Notes: a model not told the origin generated them from the sequence alone. Numbered from the stretch's first letter, positions 46,305 to 55,752 are shown. The stretch: 64,000 nucleotides of DNA from an uncultured Pelagibacteraceae bacterium (GCA_902573465.1 CACGJX010000002.1:62001-126000); one strand, 5' to 3'. Made by a program: numbers and translations.

Positions 46305-46382
46305 ATGCCTAAGAGAAGAAAAAAAGCAAAGAAGGCTAAGAAAAAAGCTAAGAAAAAAGCTAAAAAAAGAAGAAGAAGATAA
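46305..46382 (+). CDS. 25-residue lysine/arginine-rich protein
   Basis: The peptide begins MPKRRKKAKKAKKK, continues in Lys-Lys-Ala-Lys repeats and ends in RRRR; it has only Met, Pro, Lys, Arg and Ala. The composition resembles the tails of histone H1-like proteins and may bind nucleic acid. One of the clearest Shine-Dalgarno sequences in the window (GGGAG, 6 bases before the ATG), a leader hairpin and its own terminator argue that it is a real, well-expressed, single-gene unit. I do not know a named family. Confidence 0.8.
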   Translation: MPKRRKKAKKAKKKAKKKAKKRRRR

Positions 46383-46402
46383 TAACTTAGTATTCTTTAT
46401 AA

Positions 46403-46444
46403 AAAACGCTTCTCATAACTTTTTGTGTGAGAGGCGTTTTTTTT
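46403..46444. terminator. Bidirectional intrinsic terminator
   Basis: AAAACGCTTCTCA (46403-46415) pairs with TGAGAGGCGTTTT (46428-46440) with one G-U wobble. T runs follow on both strands, so it can end both the miniprotein transcript (plus) and carD (minus), whose stop codon lies in the T run. Confidence 0.9.
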
Positions 46445-47303
46445 ATTCCTCGATTTGTTCATCAACTTCTGAAATCGGCTCTTCTACTGGTAAATCACTT
46501 TCAGTAGTTGATTTAGTCGTTTTAACTTCCTCTTTTACTTCCTTACTGATATTTCTTTTGAGTGCCTTATCTAATTTTTTTTGAGTATCCTCTTTTGAAG
46601 TATCCAATACAATTTGAAATTCAGAAAGAATTCTATCGTAGGCTTTTTCAAAAAGTTGTCTCTCACTATAAGATTGATCTATCATTAAATCATCACCTTT
46701 ATTCAAATCTCTAACAACTTCAGCAAGTTCATAAATTTTACCAGATGATATTTTAGCTTCATATTCCTGAGCTCTCCTACTCCACATAGATCTTTTAATT
46801 TTTGGTTTACTTTTTAATATTGAGATACTTTTATTAACCTGATTTATCGTGGATAGTGGACGTAAATGTGATTGTTTATTTACGGGTACCATTCCATTAG
46901 CTTTATCCTTTTCAAATTTTATGATGTAAGTCTCTACATCTATTCCACCAATATTAATTTTCTTAAATTCAGTAATCTGACCCACCCCGTGTTTAGGGTA
47001 AACCACATAATCTTTAATTTTATATTCTCTTTTTTCTGAACTTTGTTTTTTTACTTTTTTTATCTCAGGCTTTAATTCATTATTTTTGGGAATTCTTAAG
47101 TTATCTGTTTTTTGCTCTGTTTGCTCATTTTTTTTTTTGTTTTTTTTTTGAATTTTTGTAACTTTTTTTATTTTAGTAGTTTTTTGTTTAATCTTTATTG
47201 ACTTAGAAGTCTTCTTAGTTGTTTTTGATTTAATTTTAGTCCTAGGTTTTGATTTTTTTTTAAAGGTTTTCTTTAAAATATTTTTCAAACTTATTTTGCT
47301 CAT
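46443..47303 (-). CDS. carD: CarD-family RNA polymerase-binding regulator with a long lysine-rich N-terminal extension
   Basis: The CarD core starts near [17 protein letters not shown] and includes [22 protein letters not shown] and [17 protein letters not shown]. CarD stabilizes open promoter complexes through RNA polymerase beta. The roughly 90 residues before the core are almost all Lys, Thr and Ser, and the C-terminus is acidic. I prefer ATG 47303, giving 286 residues; the frame continues to an ATG at 47345. Either start lies inside the 3' end of fdxA, a 44- or 86-base overlap. The basic tail is unusual and may bind DNA. Confidence 0.87.
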   Translation of the reverse strand: MSKISLKNILKKTFKKKSKPRTKIKSKTTKKTSKSIKIKQKTTKIKKVTKIQKKNKKKNEQTEQKTDNLRIPKNNELKPEIKKVKKQSSEKREYKIKDYVVYPKHGVGQITEFKKINIGGIDVETYIIKFEKDKANGMVPVNKQSHLRPLSTINQVNKSISILKSKPKIKRSMWSRRAQEYEAKISSGKIYELAEVVRDLNKGDDLMIDQSYSERQLFEKAYDRILSEFQIVLDTSKEDTQKKLDKALKRNISKEVKEEVKTTKSTTESDLPVEEPISEVDEQIEE

Positions 47304-47586
47304 TTTTATATTTTTCATGATCCGATGGTGGATCTTTTTTTTCACTTATATTTGGCCAGATTTCAGAATATTGTTTATTGATCTCAAGCCATTTTTCACT
47401 TCCTGGTTCAGTATCTGCTTTAATAGCATCTACTGGACACTCAGGTTCACAAACGCCACAATCTATACACTCATCCGGTTTAATTACAAGCATATTTTTA
47501 CCTTCATAAAAGCAATCTACTGGACACACATCAACACAATCCATTAATTTACATTTTATACACTTGTCATTTACTATGTAGGTCAT
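47260..47586 (-). CDS. fdxA: Ferredoxin FdxA (3Fe-4S/4Fe-4S)
   Basis: The 108-residue seven-iron ferredoxin has N-terminal cysteines at 9, 12, 17, 21 and 25, and [11 protein letters not shown] (40, 43, 46, 50). The fdxA-carD pairing is typical of Alphaproteobacteria. It carries low-potential electrons; its partner enzyme is not known. The C-terminus overlaps carD, and its start overlaps the TerB-like gene by 4 bases. Confidence 0.94.
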   Translation of the reverse strand: MTYIVNDKCIKCKLMDCVDVCPVDCFYEGKNMLVIKPDECIDCGVCEPECPVDAIKADTEPGSEKWLEINKQYSEIWPNISEKKDPPSDHEKYKNEQNKFEKYFKENL

Positions 47587-47993
47587 GATGATATTTCGTT
47601 TTTAATTTTTTCTTTAATATCGCCCATTAATTTACTGTCAATATATAATAATCCACTAAGTCTTCTCATCAGGCTTGTTTCATATATGTCAGCTTCATTA
47701 TTTGAATAAATAATTCTCCAGAGTGCTTCAATTATTTTCTTCTTATTACTTTCTTCCATATTTTTTACTTCTTTTGTAAACTCTAAAATTTGATTTGAGT
47801 TTTCCTCAATTTTTTTTCCTTCTATAAATATTTCTTCTAAATTCTGGTCACTCGCACCCACTTGTAATAGAGCTTTTTTAATAATTATTTCCTCACTTTT
47901 AGAAAAGTTTTCATCAATTTTGGCCGCATGTATTAATAGTGCAGCTACTTTCGCCATATCATTATTCTGGTTCTTTTCTTTTTTAAAAAACAT
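47583..47993 (-). CDS. TerB-like (tellurite-resistance-fold) protein
   Basis: The 136-residue all-helical protein has the acidic metal-binding stretch [20 protein letters not shown] and a second similar [19 protein letters not shown] segment, the TerB/DjlA N-terminal pattern. No other ter genes are nearby, so tellurite resistance is not implied. It sits between the helicase (4 bases) and fdxA (4-base overlap) in one minus-strand operon, where many relatives carry an S4-domain gene instead. Confidence 0.75.
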   Translation of the reverse strand: MFFKKEKNQNNDMAKVAALLIHAAKIDENFSKSEEIIIKKALLQVGASDQNLEEIFIEGKKIEENSNQILEFTKEVKNMEESNKKKIIEALWRIIYSNNEADIYETSLMRRLSGLLYIDSKLMGDIKEKIKNEISS

Positions 47994-47997
47994 AACT

Positions 47998-50475
47998 CTA
48001 ACTAAGATTCAAATTTTTAAGAATTTTAAAAGGATTTTCTTTCACATTCTTATTGTTTTTGTGTTTAAATTTCTTTTTTGGCGAATATTTAAAAAAAATT
48101 TCATTATTTTTTTCTAAGATTTTATAACTCATCGCCTTTAACAGCTCCTTAAAGTCATCTTTATTACATCCTAATAGATTAAGCATTTCAGGTATCATTT
48201 TTATTTCTTTAATTTCCTTTGTGTCCGAATTAATTATTTGAACGAACAATCTCTCTAAAATATCAATTCTAATATAAAAGTTGTTAAATTTTTCAAATCC
48301 GCAAAGTAACATAAAATTTTTGTTTTGAATCTTATTGTCATTTACAAAATTCAAACCAAACGTTGGTGGTTCTAAATTCAGATATTTTTGATTATGATTT
48401 TTCCATAACAAAGTTCTAAGTGAAACTGGTTCTGGTTTTATCAATTTAAACAAGAAAACGTGGTACCTACCAAATTTTACACCTAGATCTCTTAAAATTT
48501 TTCTGTCGTTTTGACCTAGATTTTTCAAATACTCAGATACTTGGTCTCTTTTTAAAACACCATTATTTTCATAAAGTTGATATGCTAAAGCTTTTATCGA
48601 AGAGTTTTCATCTTTTAAATTTTTTAAATCATAGAGAGTTTTTAAAATAGTTGAAATTTTATTTTTCAACCATTTTTTTAAATAAGAAATTAATTTAATT
48701 CTTTGATTTTTTTCCAACATATCATCGACTAATAACTCTATATCGGGACTTAAATAGTCTTTACCAGGAACTAATTTACAAATTATTGCATTATTCCAAT
48801 ATATCTTAAAATCATTTTTTAATTCAACTAACCCTGTATCAATTATCATTTGGATTCTTTTTTCGAGCTCTGGTCCTATAGTTTTTCTTGCAGCTTTTTT
48901 AAGTGACTTAATATCGGTCTCAAGTGCACCCTTTTTTAGATCAAGCTCTAATTTCAGTCCATTTATTTTACCAATAAACTGATTATCTATCATTACATTA
49001 TTATTTTCTAAAATCTTAGTATCAAATTCCATATCTTGTTTTAAACCTCTTGCAAGTACACTTGCTCTTTTATCAATAAATGTTTTAGTAAGTTCTTCAT
49101 GAAGTCTATCTGAAAGTTTATCCTCTAAGAATTTTGTTTTTTCAACCCAGTAATTTTGATTTTCAACCCAATTATTTTTATTAGAAACATAAGACCAAGT
49201 TCTGACATTTGCAATTCTATTTGCTAAAGAATCTACATTTCCATCTAATTTATCTAGTTTCATTAGCTGTAAATGCATAAAATTGTCATCAATTTTTGCT
49301 TTATCACTGTTTAAAAAATTAAATACTTTCTCAATAACGTCAATGTGATTTCCATAGGTTTTTTTTACAAAATCAGGAATTTGACAGCATTCCCAAAGTA
49401 ATTTCAATGTCTCTTTTACATTTGGAATATTATGTAAGTTCAATTTTCTGATAAAATATTTTAAAACTTTTTCATCCTCACACTCATGAATTTTCCTTAG
49501 CCAATCTCTATCTGGCTTTTCCTCGAGTGATTTTAACAATGAAGCAGGGTTATTAAAATTCAAATTTGAATTTCTCCAAAATATTGTTCTTATATCCTCA
49601 AATTTATGATTTTCTAAAAGTTCAACTTCCTCAGCTGTGATCTCTTTACAATTCCCTGTTATACCAAAGTTACCATCATTAAGGTATCTACCTGCCCTAC
49701 CTGCAATTTGACCTATTTCTGAAAGATTAAGTTTTCTTAATTTTTTTCCATCAAATTTTTTTAAATTCGAAAAATATACTTGATCTAAATCCATATTAAT
49801 ACCCATTCCAATTGCATCAGTAGCTACTAAAAAATCGACATCACCAGATTGATAAAGATCTACCTGTGCATTTCTTGTTTTTGGACTTAGAGATCCCATT
49901 ACAATTGAAGCTCCTCCCTTTTGTCTTCTTATCAATTCTGCTATTGCATAAACCTCTTCAGTTGAAAAAGCTATAATCGCTGTTTTTCTATTAATACGTG
50001 AAATCTTTTTGTGACCTGAGTAAGTAAGTTTAGAATATCTTTTCCTATCTATAAATTCTACATCGTCATTTAATTTTGAGACTATTCCTTTAATTGTGTT
50101 TGAACCCATAAACATTGTCAGTTTACTTCCTCTCATATTAAGCAATCTGTCTGTAAAAATATGACCTCGTTCATGATCAGCACACATTTGAATTTCATCA
50201 ATACCTACAAATTCTAAATTTTTATCTATTGGCATCGACTCTACTGTACACAAGAAATATTTTGCATTTGAAGGTATAATTTTTTCTTCACCAGTTATTA
50301 AAGCAACTTCATCATATTTTGTTTTTTTTATAACTTTGTCATAGACTTCTCTTGCTAAAAGTCTTAATGGAAAACCAATCATTCCAGTATCAAAAGAGAG
50401 CATTGTTTCTATTGCTAAGTGGGTTTTGCCAGTATTTGTTGGACCGAGCACTGCTGTGATTTTATTTTTATTCAT
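47998..50475 (-). CDS. Suv3/MgpS-type DExH RNA helicase
   Basis: The 825-residue superfamily 2 helicase opens with Walker A LGPTNTGKTHLAIETML, the DExH-like VGIDEIQMCADHERG, and a helicase C domain with ATDAIGMGINMDLDQVYFS and QIAGRAGRY. It resembles mitochondrial SUV3, which works with PNPase or RNase in RNA turnover; pnp is also in this window. The C-terminal 350 residues are family-specific. It starts the operon helicase-terB-fdxA-carD. The 174 bases upstream hold nothing I can name. Confidence 0.88.
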   Translation of the reverse strand: MNKNKITAVLGPTNTGKTHLAIETMLSFDTGMIGFPLRLLAREVYDKVIKKTKYDEVALITGEEKIIPSNAKYFLCTVESMPIDKNLEFVGIDEIQMCADHERGHIFTDRLLNMRGSKLTMFMGSNTIKGIVSKLNDDVEFIDRKRYSKLTYSGHKKISRINRKTAIIAFSTEEVYAIAELIRRQKGGASIVMGSLSPKTRNAQVDLYQSGDVDFLVATDAIGMGINMDLDQVYFSNLKKFDGKKLRKLNLSEIGQIAGRAGRYLNDGNFGITGNCKEITAEEVELLENHKFEDIRTIFWRNSNLNFNNPASLLKSLEEKPDRDWLRKIHECEDEKVLKYFIRKLNLHNIPNVKETLKLLWECCQIPDFVKKTYGNHIDVIEKVFNFLNSDKAKIDDNFMHLQLMKLDKLDGNVDSLANRIANVRTWSYVSNKNNWVENQNYWVEKTKFLEDKLSDRLHEELTKTFIDKRASVLARGLKQDMEFDTKILENNNVMIDNQFIGKINGLKLELDLKKGALETDIKSLKKAARKTIGPELEKRIQMIIDTGLVELKNDFKIYWNNAIICKLVPGKDYLSPDIELLVDDMLEKNQRIKLISYLKKWLKNKISTILKTLYDLKNLKDENSSIKALAYQLYENNGVLKRDQVSEYLKNLGQNDRKILRDLGVKFGRYHVFLFKLIKPEPVSLRTLLWKNHNQKYLNLEPPTFGLNFVNDNKIQNKNFMLLCGFEKFNNFYIRIDILERLFVQIINSDTKEIKEIKMIPEMLNLLGCNKDDFKELLKAMSYKILEKNNEIFFKYSPKKKFKHKNNKNVKENPFKILKNLNLS

Positions 50476-50649
50476 TTCTATCTTTGGTATGTTAAATTTT
50501 TTATCTACAAGATATAGTTACTCGTAAAGAACAAAAATAGACTAAAACATGACCGAATCGTTCTATAAAAAGTTCTCATTTTAAGTTCTTAAGAATTTAA
50601 TTCTAACACAATATGATTTTTTGTACAAATTACTATTAAACACAAATTG

Positions 50650-51054
50650 TTAAGACTTTATTTTAAGAATTTTCCAAACTCCAGAAGCAGATGTTATTGT
50701 TTTGTCATTACATTTTAATTCACAAAATAAAAACACTAAAGTTTTAGTTTTTTTCAAAATTTTTACATGACCTATAATTTCATCACCAATTTTTGAAGCA
50801 CTAATATATTTAAGATCTAATGAAATAGTTACACATGGTGCATTTTGGACACTACGATGTGCTGCTGTTCCAGCTCCAGCATCTATCAAAGCTGCTAGGT
50901 ATCCTCCATGAGTTATACCTGCAGCATTTAAATGATTTTCGTTTATAACTGCTTTAAATTCATATTCATTTTCAGAGATATTTCTAAACATAACACCACC
51001 ATTATGTTTCATAAAACCATGTTTTAAACTTATTTGTTCAAATGAATTTGGCAT
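50650..51054 (-). CDS. PaaI-type hot-dog thioesterase
   Basis: The 134-residue hot-dog protein has NAAGITHGGYLAALIDAGAG, the usual PaaI active-site region (Asn, His-Gly-Gly, Asp), and a VTISLDLKYIS strand. It hydrolyses acyl-CoA; the chain type is unknown. It may follow a tiny membrane protein frame on the same strand. Confidence 0.85.
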   Translation of the reverse strand: MPNSFEQISLKHGFMKHNGGVMFRNISENEYEFKAVINENHLNAAGITHGGYLAALIDAGAGTAAHRSVQNAPCVTISLDLKYISASKIGDEIIGHVKILKKTKTLVFLFCELKCNDKTITSASGVWKILKIKS

Positions 51055-51060
51055 AATTTT

Positions 51061-51159
51061 TTAAAGTATAAAAGTTAAAGTAAGTAAAATTATAAGAATA
51101 ATTATAAAAAAATAAATCACAGACATTTGAAGAGAGGGTCTAATCAGCCATTTCATCAT
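51061..51159 (-). CDS. Possible 32-residue membrane peptide
   Basis: Between tRNA-Arg and the thioesterase gene, on the same strand, a frame encodes a short basic N-terminus with KWLIRPSLQ and then one long hydrophobic helix. It ends 6 bases before the thioesterase start codon. Nothing but position and composition supports it, and hydrophobic frames are common by chance in such AT-rich DNA. Confidence 0.35.
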   Translation of the reverse strand: MMKWLIRPSLQMSVIYFFIIILIILLTLTFIL

Positions 51160-51174
51160 AATTTATCTTATTAA

Positions 51175-51251
51175 TGGTGCGCCTGCTAGGAGTCGAACCC
51201 AGAACCTCCTGGTCCGTAGCCAAGCGCTCTATCCAGTTGAGCTACAGGCGC
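51175..51251 (-). tRNA. tRNA-Arg (anticodon ACG)
   Basis: On the minus strand the acceptor stem GCGCCTG/CAGGCGC, D arm, anticodon arm CTTGG-CTACGGA-CCAGG with anticodon ACG, T arm TGGGTTCGACTCC-like stem and an encoded CCA fold as a normal tRNA. The ACG wobble A is expected to become inosine and read CGU, CGC and CGA. Confidence 0.96.
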
Positions 51252-51323
51252 ATTTTTAAATTTTATATATTATTCTATATCATTTTTTAGTGTATTTTAA
51301 TGCTAAGACAAATTTAAATTATT

Positions 51324-52499
51324 ATGAATAATTCAATCAATGAAGTTGTAATTGTGGAGGCTATTAGAACACCAATTGGAGCTTACAAGGGGTCTCTTAA
51401 AGAATTAAGTGCTGATAAGTTGGGATCAATTGTTATTAGAGAAATTTTAAGAAAAAGTAAATTAGATAAAAATGATATTGATGAGGTAATTATGGGCCAA
51501 GTGCTTACAGCTGGTGGAGGCCAAAATCCTGCAAGACAAGCTGCAATAAATGCAGGTATACATATCTCTAAACCAGCCCATATAGTAAATCAGGTTTGTG
51601 GCTCTGGACTTAGAGCCGTAATCTCAGGTTATCAATCAATTAAATTAGGAGAGGTAAAAAATGTTATTTCAGGTGGTCAAGAAAACATGTCATTAGCTCC
51701 ACATTCAATCTTTTATCGAGATAATAAAAAAATTTCAGAGAAACATTTGATAGATACAATGATAAACGACGGATTGATAGATGCATTTAATAATTATCAT
51801 ATGGGTGTAACTGCTGAAAATGTTGCAAAAAAATTTGATATTTCACGAGTTGAACAAGATGACTTTGCCTTAAATTCTCAAAAAAAAACAGAAATTGCAA
51901 TTAATACTAATAGATTCAATGAAGAACTAATTAAGATAAATCAATCTGGTATCAATCTTGAGAAAGATGAACATCCACGAAAAGATCTTAATAAATCAGA
52001 TTTAGGAAGGCTAAAAGCAGTATTTCTAAAAGATGGGACAGTGACACCTGGAAACTCATCAGGAATTAATGATGGTGCTGCTGCTTTGTTATTAACAACC
52101 TTTGAAGAGGCTAAAAAAAAATCAATCCAACCTTTAGTAAAGATAATTTCATGGGCCTCAGTTGGTGTTGACCCAACGTTAATGGGTCTTGGACCAATAG
52201 AAGCTGTTCGTAAAGCAGTAAAAAAAGCAAAATGGAATTTAAACGAAATAGATTTATTTGAAATCAATGAAGCTTTCGCCGCCCAAAGTATTGCAGTAAT
52301 ACGTGAGTTAAATATTGATGAAAATAAAGTTAATGTTAATGGAGGAGCTATAGCTTTAGGTCATCCTATAGGAGCATCAGGTGCCAGAATATTAGTCACT
52401 CTCATTCATGAAATGATAAAACAGAAAAAGAATAAAGGTTGCGCTACACTATGCATAGGTGGTGGAATGGGCATAGCCATATGTGTTGAGAGAATTTAA
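51324..52499 (+). CDS. Acetyl-CoA acetyltransferase (thiolase)
   Basis: The 391-residue thiolase has the nucleophile Cys92 in NQVCGSGLRAV, GHPIGASGAR with the catalytic His, and the second cysteine in CIGGGMGIA. It condenses or cleaves acetoacetyl-CoA. No reductase or transferase gene lies beside it, so a role in polyhydroxyalkanoate synthesis is not supported; general short-chain thiolase activity is more likely. Confidence 0.93.
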   Translation: MNNSINEVVIVEAIRTPIGAYKGSLKELSADKLGSIVIREILRKSKLDKNDIDEVIMGQVLTAGGGQNPARQAAINAGIHISKPAHIVNQVCGSGLRAVISGYQSIKLGEVKNVISGGQENMSLAPHSIFYRDNKKISEKHLIDTMINDGLIDAFNNYHMGVTAENVAKKFDISRVEQDDFALNSQKKTEIAINTNRFNEELIKINQSGINLEKDEHPRKDLNKSDLGRLKAVFLKDGTVTPGNSSGINDGAAALLLTTFEEAKKKSIQPLVKIISWASVGVDPTLMGLGPIEAVRKAVKKAKWNLNEIDLFEINEAFAAQSIAVIRELNIDENKVNVNGGAIALGHPIGASGARILVTLIHEMIKQKKNKGCATLCIGGGMGIAICVERI

Positions 52500-52502
52500 G
52501 AA

Positions 52503-52613
52503 TTAATTTTTTTTAAATTTCTCTTCAAGTAGAATTTTTTGTATCCAAATTTTAGCATCAATGTAAGTGCTTTCATTTGAATGCAAGAGTGTATTTAATA
52601 ACTTTTTTATCAT
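52503..52613 (-). CDS. Possible 36-residue hypothetical protein
   Basis: The 214-base gap between the thiolase and aceE holds one minus-strand frame of 36 residues, charged and likely helical (SNESTYIDAKIWIQKILLEE). There is no recognised motif, neighbour on the same strand or clear ribosome binding site. It is listed only because it looks more protein-like than chance frames. Confidence 0.25.
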   Translation of the reverse strand: MIKKLLNTLLHSNESTYIDAKIWIQKILLEEKFKKN

Positions 52614-52713
52614 TTTTCAAAGGATACTTAAGAAGAGTGTCAAAAAATTGAGCAGAATGTGTTAAAATTAACAATTAAGTAAAATTATATAGTGTATAAG
52701 ATCTAAATATTAA

Positions 52714-55700
52714 ATGAGCGAAAAACTATTAGTTCCCGATATAGGTGACTTTGAAAATGTAGAGGTCATTGAATTGCTTGTCAAAGAAGGCCAAAAAATT
52801 GCCAAGAATGATCCAGTAGTTACTATAGAAAGTGATAAATCGAGTGTTGAAATACCTTCAACGTTATCAGGCATAATTGAGACAATAAAAGTTAAAGTAG
52901 GTGATAAAGTTTCAAAAGGTGATTTAATTCTGAATATTTTAGGGTCAAATGAAGAACGTTCTACAACAAAAACTATTCCAAAAGACACTGAAAATTTGAT
53001 TAAGGAAGCAGAAAAATCGTTGGAAAAAAAACAAGAGCAAATCATCCATACAAATAATATTGAGAGAAAAAAACCAGAAATAATTCAAGTAGTTAATGAC
53101 AGCGATATTGATCCATTAGAAACCAATGAATGGTTAGAATCACTCACTGCAGTAATTGAAAAAGATGGAAATCAAAGAGCCCATTATTTAATAAAGGAAT
53201 TAATTAATAAAGCTTATATGGAGGGTGCAAATATTCCCTACACTCAAAACACACCCTATATAAATACAATTCCAGTAAATGAAGAGAAAAAATCAAATGG
53301 TGATCAAAATATTGAGAGAAGAATTCGGTCATTGATAAGATGGAATTCTGCAGCAATGGTAGTTCGTGCAAATAAAAAATTTCCTGAACTTGGAGGACAT
53401 ATTGGAACATTTGCATCTGCAGCTACGCTTTATGATGTGGGAATGAATCATTTTTGGAGAGCAAAAAACAATAAATTTGGAGGAGACTTAATTTATTTTC
53501 AAGGACATAGCGCTCCAGGTATGTACGCGAGAGCATTTCTTGAGGGAAGACTTAATGAAAAACAATTAGATAGTTTTAGACAAGAAGTTAATCCAGGAGG
53601 TTTATCATCTTACCCACATCCTTGGTTGATGCCAAATTTTTGGCAATTTCCTACAGTCTCTATGGGTTTAGGACCAATGTTAGCTATCTATCAAGCAAGA
53701 TATATGAAATATTTGATTAATAGGGGCCTAATTAAAGATGAAGGACGAAAAGTGTGGGCTTTCCTAGGAGATGGGGAAATGGATGAACCAGAGTCTTTAG
53801 GAGCAATTGGTTTAGCAGCTAGAGAAAAATTAGATAATTTAATATTTGTAATCAATTGTAACCTTCAAAGATTAGACGGGCCTGTAAGGGGTAATGGAAA
53901 AATTATACAAGAATTAGAGGGTATTTTTAGAGGAGCTGGATGGAATGTTATCAAAGTAATTTGGGGTTCTTATTGGGATCCGCTATTGGCCAACGATAAA
54001 ACTGGTCATTTAATTAAAGTTATGAATGAAACTGTAGATGGTGAATATCAAGCAATGAAAGCAAGAGATGGAGCTTATGTGCGAGAAAAGTTTTTTGGTA
54101 AGTATCCTGAAACTAAAGAGTTAATCTCAAGCCTTTCAGACAAAGATATATGGAGATTGAATAGAGGTGGACACGATCCTCACAAAGTTTTTGCAGCTTA
54201 TGATAAAGCTTCAAAAAATATTGGAAGCCCGACAGTTGTGATTGCTAAGACCATAAAGGGTTATGGAATGGGCAAAAGTGGAGAGAGTGTGAATACAACC
54301 CATCAAACTAAAAAATTAGATATAGACGATTTGATGTATTATAGAGATAGGTTTGATGTTCCTCTAACTGATAAACAGGTGCAAAATATTGAATATTATA
54401 AGCCAGACCAAAACTCACCTGAAATAAAATATATCAAAGAAAGAAGACTTCAATTAGGAGGATTTATCCCAGAAAGAACTACATATGCAAAACCCATTAA
54501 AGCCCCTCCGAAAAACATTTTTGACAATATGAAAGAGTCTACAGGTAAAAAAGAAATGTCGACTACTATGGCATTAGTAAGAATGCTTACTAATCTTCTG
54601 AGAGATAAAAATGTTGCTTCAAGATTAGTACCAATCATTCCTGATGAGGCGAGAACATTTGGTATGGAGGGTTTTTTTCAAAAAATTGGTATTTATGCTC
54701 ACGAAGGACAAAAATATGAACCTGAGGACTCAGCACAATTAAGTTCTTATAGAGAAGAAAAAAGCGGACAAGTTTTGGAGGAAGGAATTAACGAGGCAGG
54801 TGCAATGTCTTCATGGATTGCTGCAGGCACTTCGTACACAAATCATGATATTGAAATGATCCCTATCTATCTTTTTTACTCAATGTTTGGTTTTCAAAGA
54901 ATAGGTGATTTTGCTTGGGCAGGAGCAGACAGTCAATCAAGAGGGTTTTTAATTGGAGCCACTGCAGGGAGAACAACATTAGCAGGAGAAGGTTTACAAC
55001 ATCAAGATGGACATAGTCATTTAATGGCATCAACTATTCCAAACTGTAAGTCTTATGATCCAACATTTCATTATGAACTAGCAACAATCTTTAGAGAAGG
55101 ATTGAAAAGAATGCATGAGAAGAAAGAAAATATTTTTTATTACATTACAACAATGAACGAAAATTATCCACATCCTGCTATGCCAACTGAAAAATCATGT
55201 GAAGAAGGCATTTTAAAAGGAATGTATAAAATTAAAGAATTTAACAAATATAAAAAAACTAAAATTCAATTTCTAGGATCAGGCACAATTTTAAGAGAAA
55301 TGATAGCTGGTGCGGAGATATTACAAAAGGAATATCAAATTGATAGTGAAGTTTGGAGCGTAACTAGTTTCAATGAATTAAGAAGAGATGGCTTAGAGGT
55401 AGAAAGATATAATTTGTTAAATCCTGAAAAAGAACCAAAAAAATCATATGTTGAAAGCTGTTTAGGCAAAACTGAAGGTCCAATTTTGGCCGCATCAGAT
55501 TATATGAGGATGAATTCAGACCAAATTAGACCTTATATTAACAAGAGCTTTTACTCATTAGGAACAGATGGATTTGGTCGAAGTGATACCAGAAAAAATT
55601 TGAGGAAGTTCTTTGAGGTTGATAAAGAACATGTTGTTGCATATGGATTAAGTGTTTTATCTAAAGAACAATTAATTGCCTCTAAATACGCTCAAGAGGC

Positions 55701-55752
55701 AATAAAGAAGTATCAAATTGATAAAGATAAACCAATGCCGACAAAATTATAA
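52714..55752 (+). CDS. aceE: Pyruvate dehydrogenase E1 (homodimeric) with fused N-terminal lipoyl domain
   Basis: The 1012-residue protein has a lipoyl domain first (1-76, lipoyl lysine Lys42 in ESDKSSVEIP), a charged linker (to about 125), then a complete homodimeric AceE: NSAAMVVRANKKFPELGGH, the thiamine diphosphate motif GDGEMDEPES through INCNLQRLDG, and a transketolase C-terminal part. Without the extra domain the length (about 890) equals E. coli AceE. It decarboxylates pyruvate and acetylates lipoyl groups. The lipoyl domain closely resembles that of the E2 encoded next, suggesting duplication. The E2 gene begins on its last base. No lipoamide dehydrogenase gene follows. Confidence 0.93.
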   Translation: MSEKLLVPDIGDFENVEVIELLVKEGQKIAKNDPVVTIESDKSSVEIPSTLSGIIETIKVKVGDKVSKGDLILNILGSNEERSTTKTIPKDTENLIKEAEKSLEKKQEQIIHTNNIERKKPEIIQVVNDSDIDPLETNEWLESLTAVIEKDGNQRAHYLIKELINKAYMEGANIPYTQNTPYINTIPVNEEKKSNGDQNIERRIRSLIRWNSAAMVVRANKKFPELGGHIGTFASAATLYDVGMNHFWRAKNNKFGGDLIYFQGHSAPGMYARAFLEGRLNEKQLDSFRQEVNPGGLSSYPHPWLMPNFWQFPTVSMGLGPMLAIYQARYMKYLINRGLIKDEGRKVWAFLGDGEMDEPESLGAIGLAAREKLDNLIFVINCNLQRLDGPVRGNGKIIQELEGIFRGAGWNVIKVIWGSYWDPLLANDKTGHLIKVMNETVDGEYQAMKARDGAYVREKFFGKYPETKELISSLSDKDIWRLNRGGHDPHKVFAAYDKASKNIGSPTVVIAKTIKGYGMGKSGESVNTTHQTKKLDIDDLMYYRDRFDVPLTDKQVQNIEYYKPDQNSPEIKYIKERRLQLGGFIPERTTYAKPIKAPPKNIFDNMKESTGKKEMSTTMALVRMLTNLLRDKNVASRLVPIIPDEARTFGMEGFFQKIGIYAHEGQKYEPEDSAQLSSYREEKSGQVLEEGINEAGAMSSWIAAGTSYTNHDIEMIPIYLFYSMFGFQRIGDFAWAGADSQSRGFLIGATAGRTTLAGEGLQHQDGHSHLMASTIPNCKSYDPTFHYELATIFREGLKRMHEKKENIFYYITTMNENYPHPAMPTEKSCEEGILKGMYKIKEFNKYKKTKIQFLGSGTILREMIAGAEILQKEYQIDSEVWSVTSFNELRRDGLEVERYNLLNPEKEPKKSYVESCLGKTEGPILAASDYMRMNSDQIRPYINKSFYSLGTDGFGRSDTRKNLRKFFEVDKEHVVAYGLSVLSKEQLIASKYAQEAIKKYQIDKDKPMPTKL

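Noticed and set aside
47583-47993. Tellurite-resistance system suggested by the TerB-like fold
   Set aside because: No other ter gene is present; TerB-fold proteins occur widely in other contexts, and the gene sits in a housekeeping operon.
50589-50606. Dyad TTAAGAA-TTTAA-TTCTAA upstream of the helicase gene, resembling an iron-regulator box
   Set aside because: The half-sites look like Irr/RirA arms, but the spacer is five bases instead of three and it is about 115 bases from the start codon; chance palindromes are frequent in such AT-rich DNA.
51324-52499. Start of a polyhydroxyalkanoate synthesis locus
   Set aside because: Only the thiolase is present; no acetoacetyl-CoA reductase or synthase gene follows, and the next genes are for pyruvate dehydrogenase.
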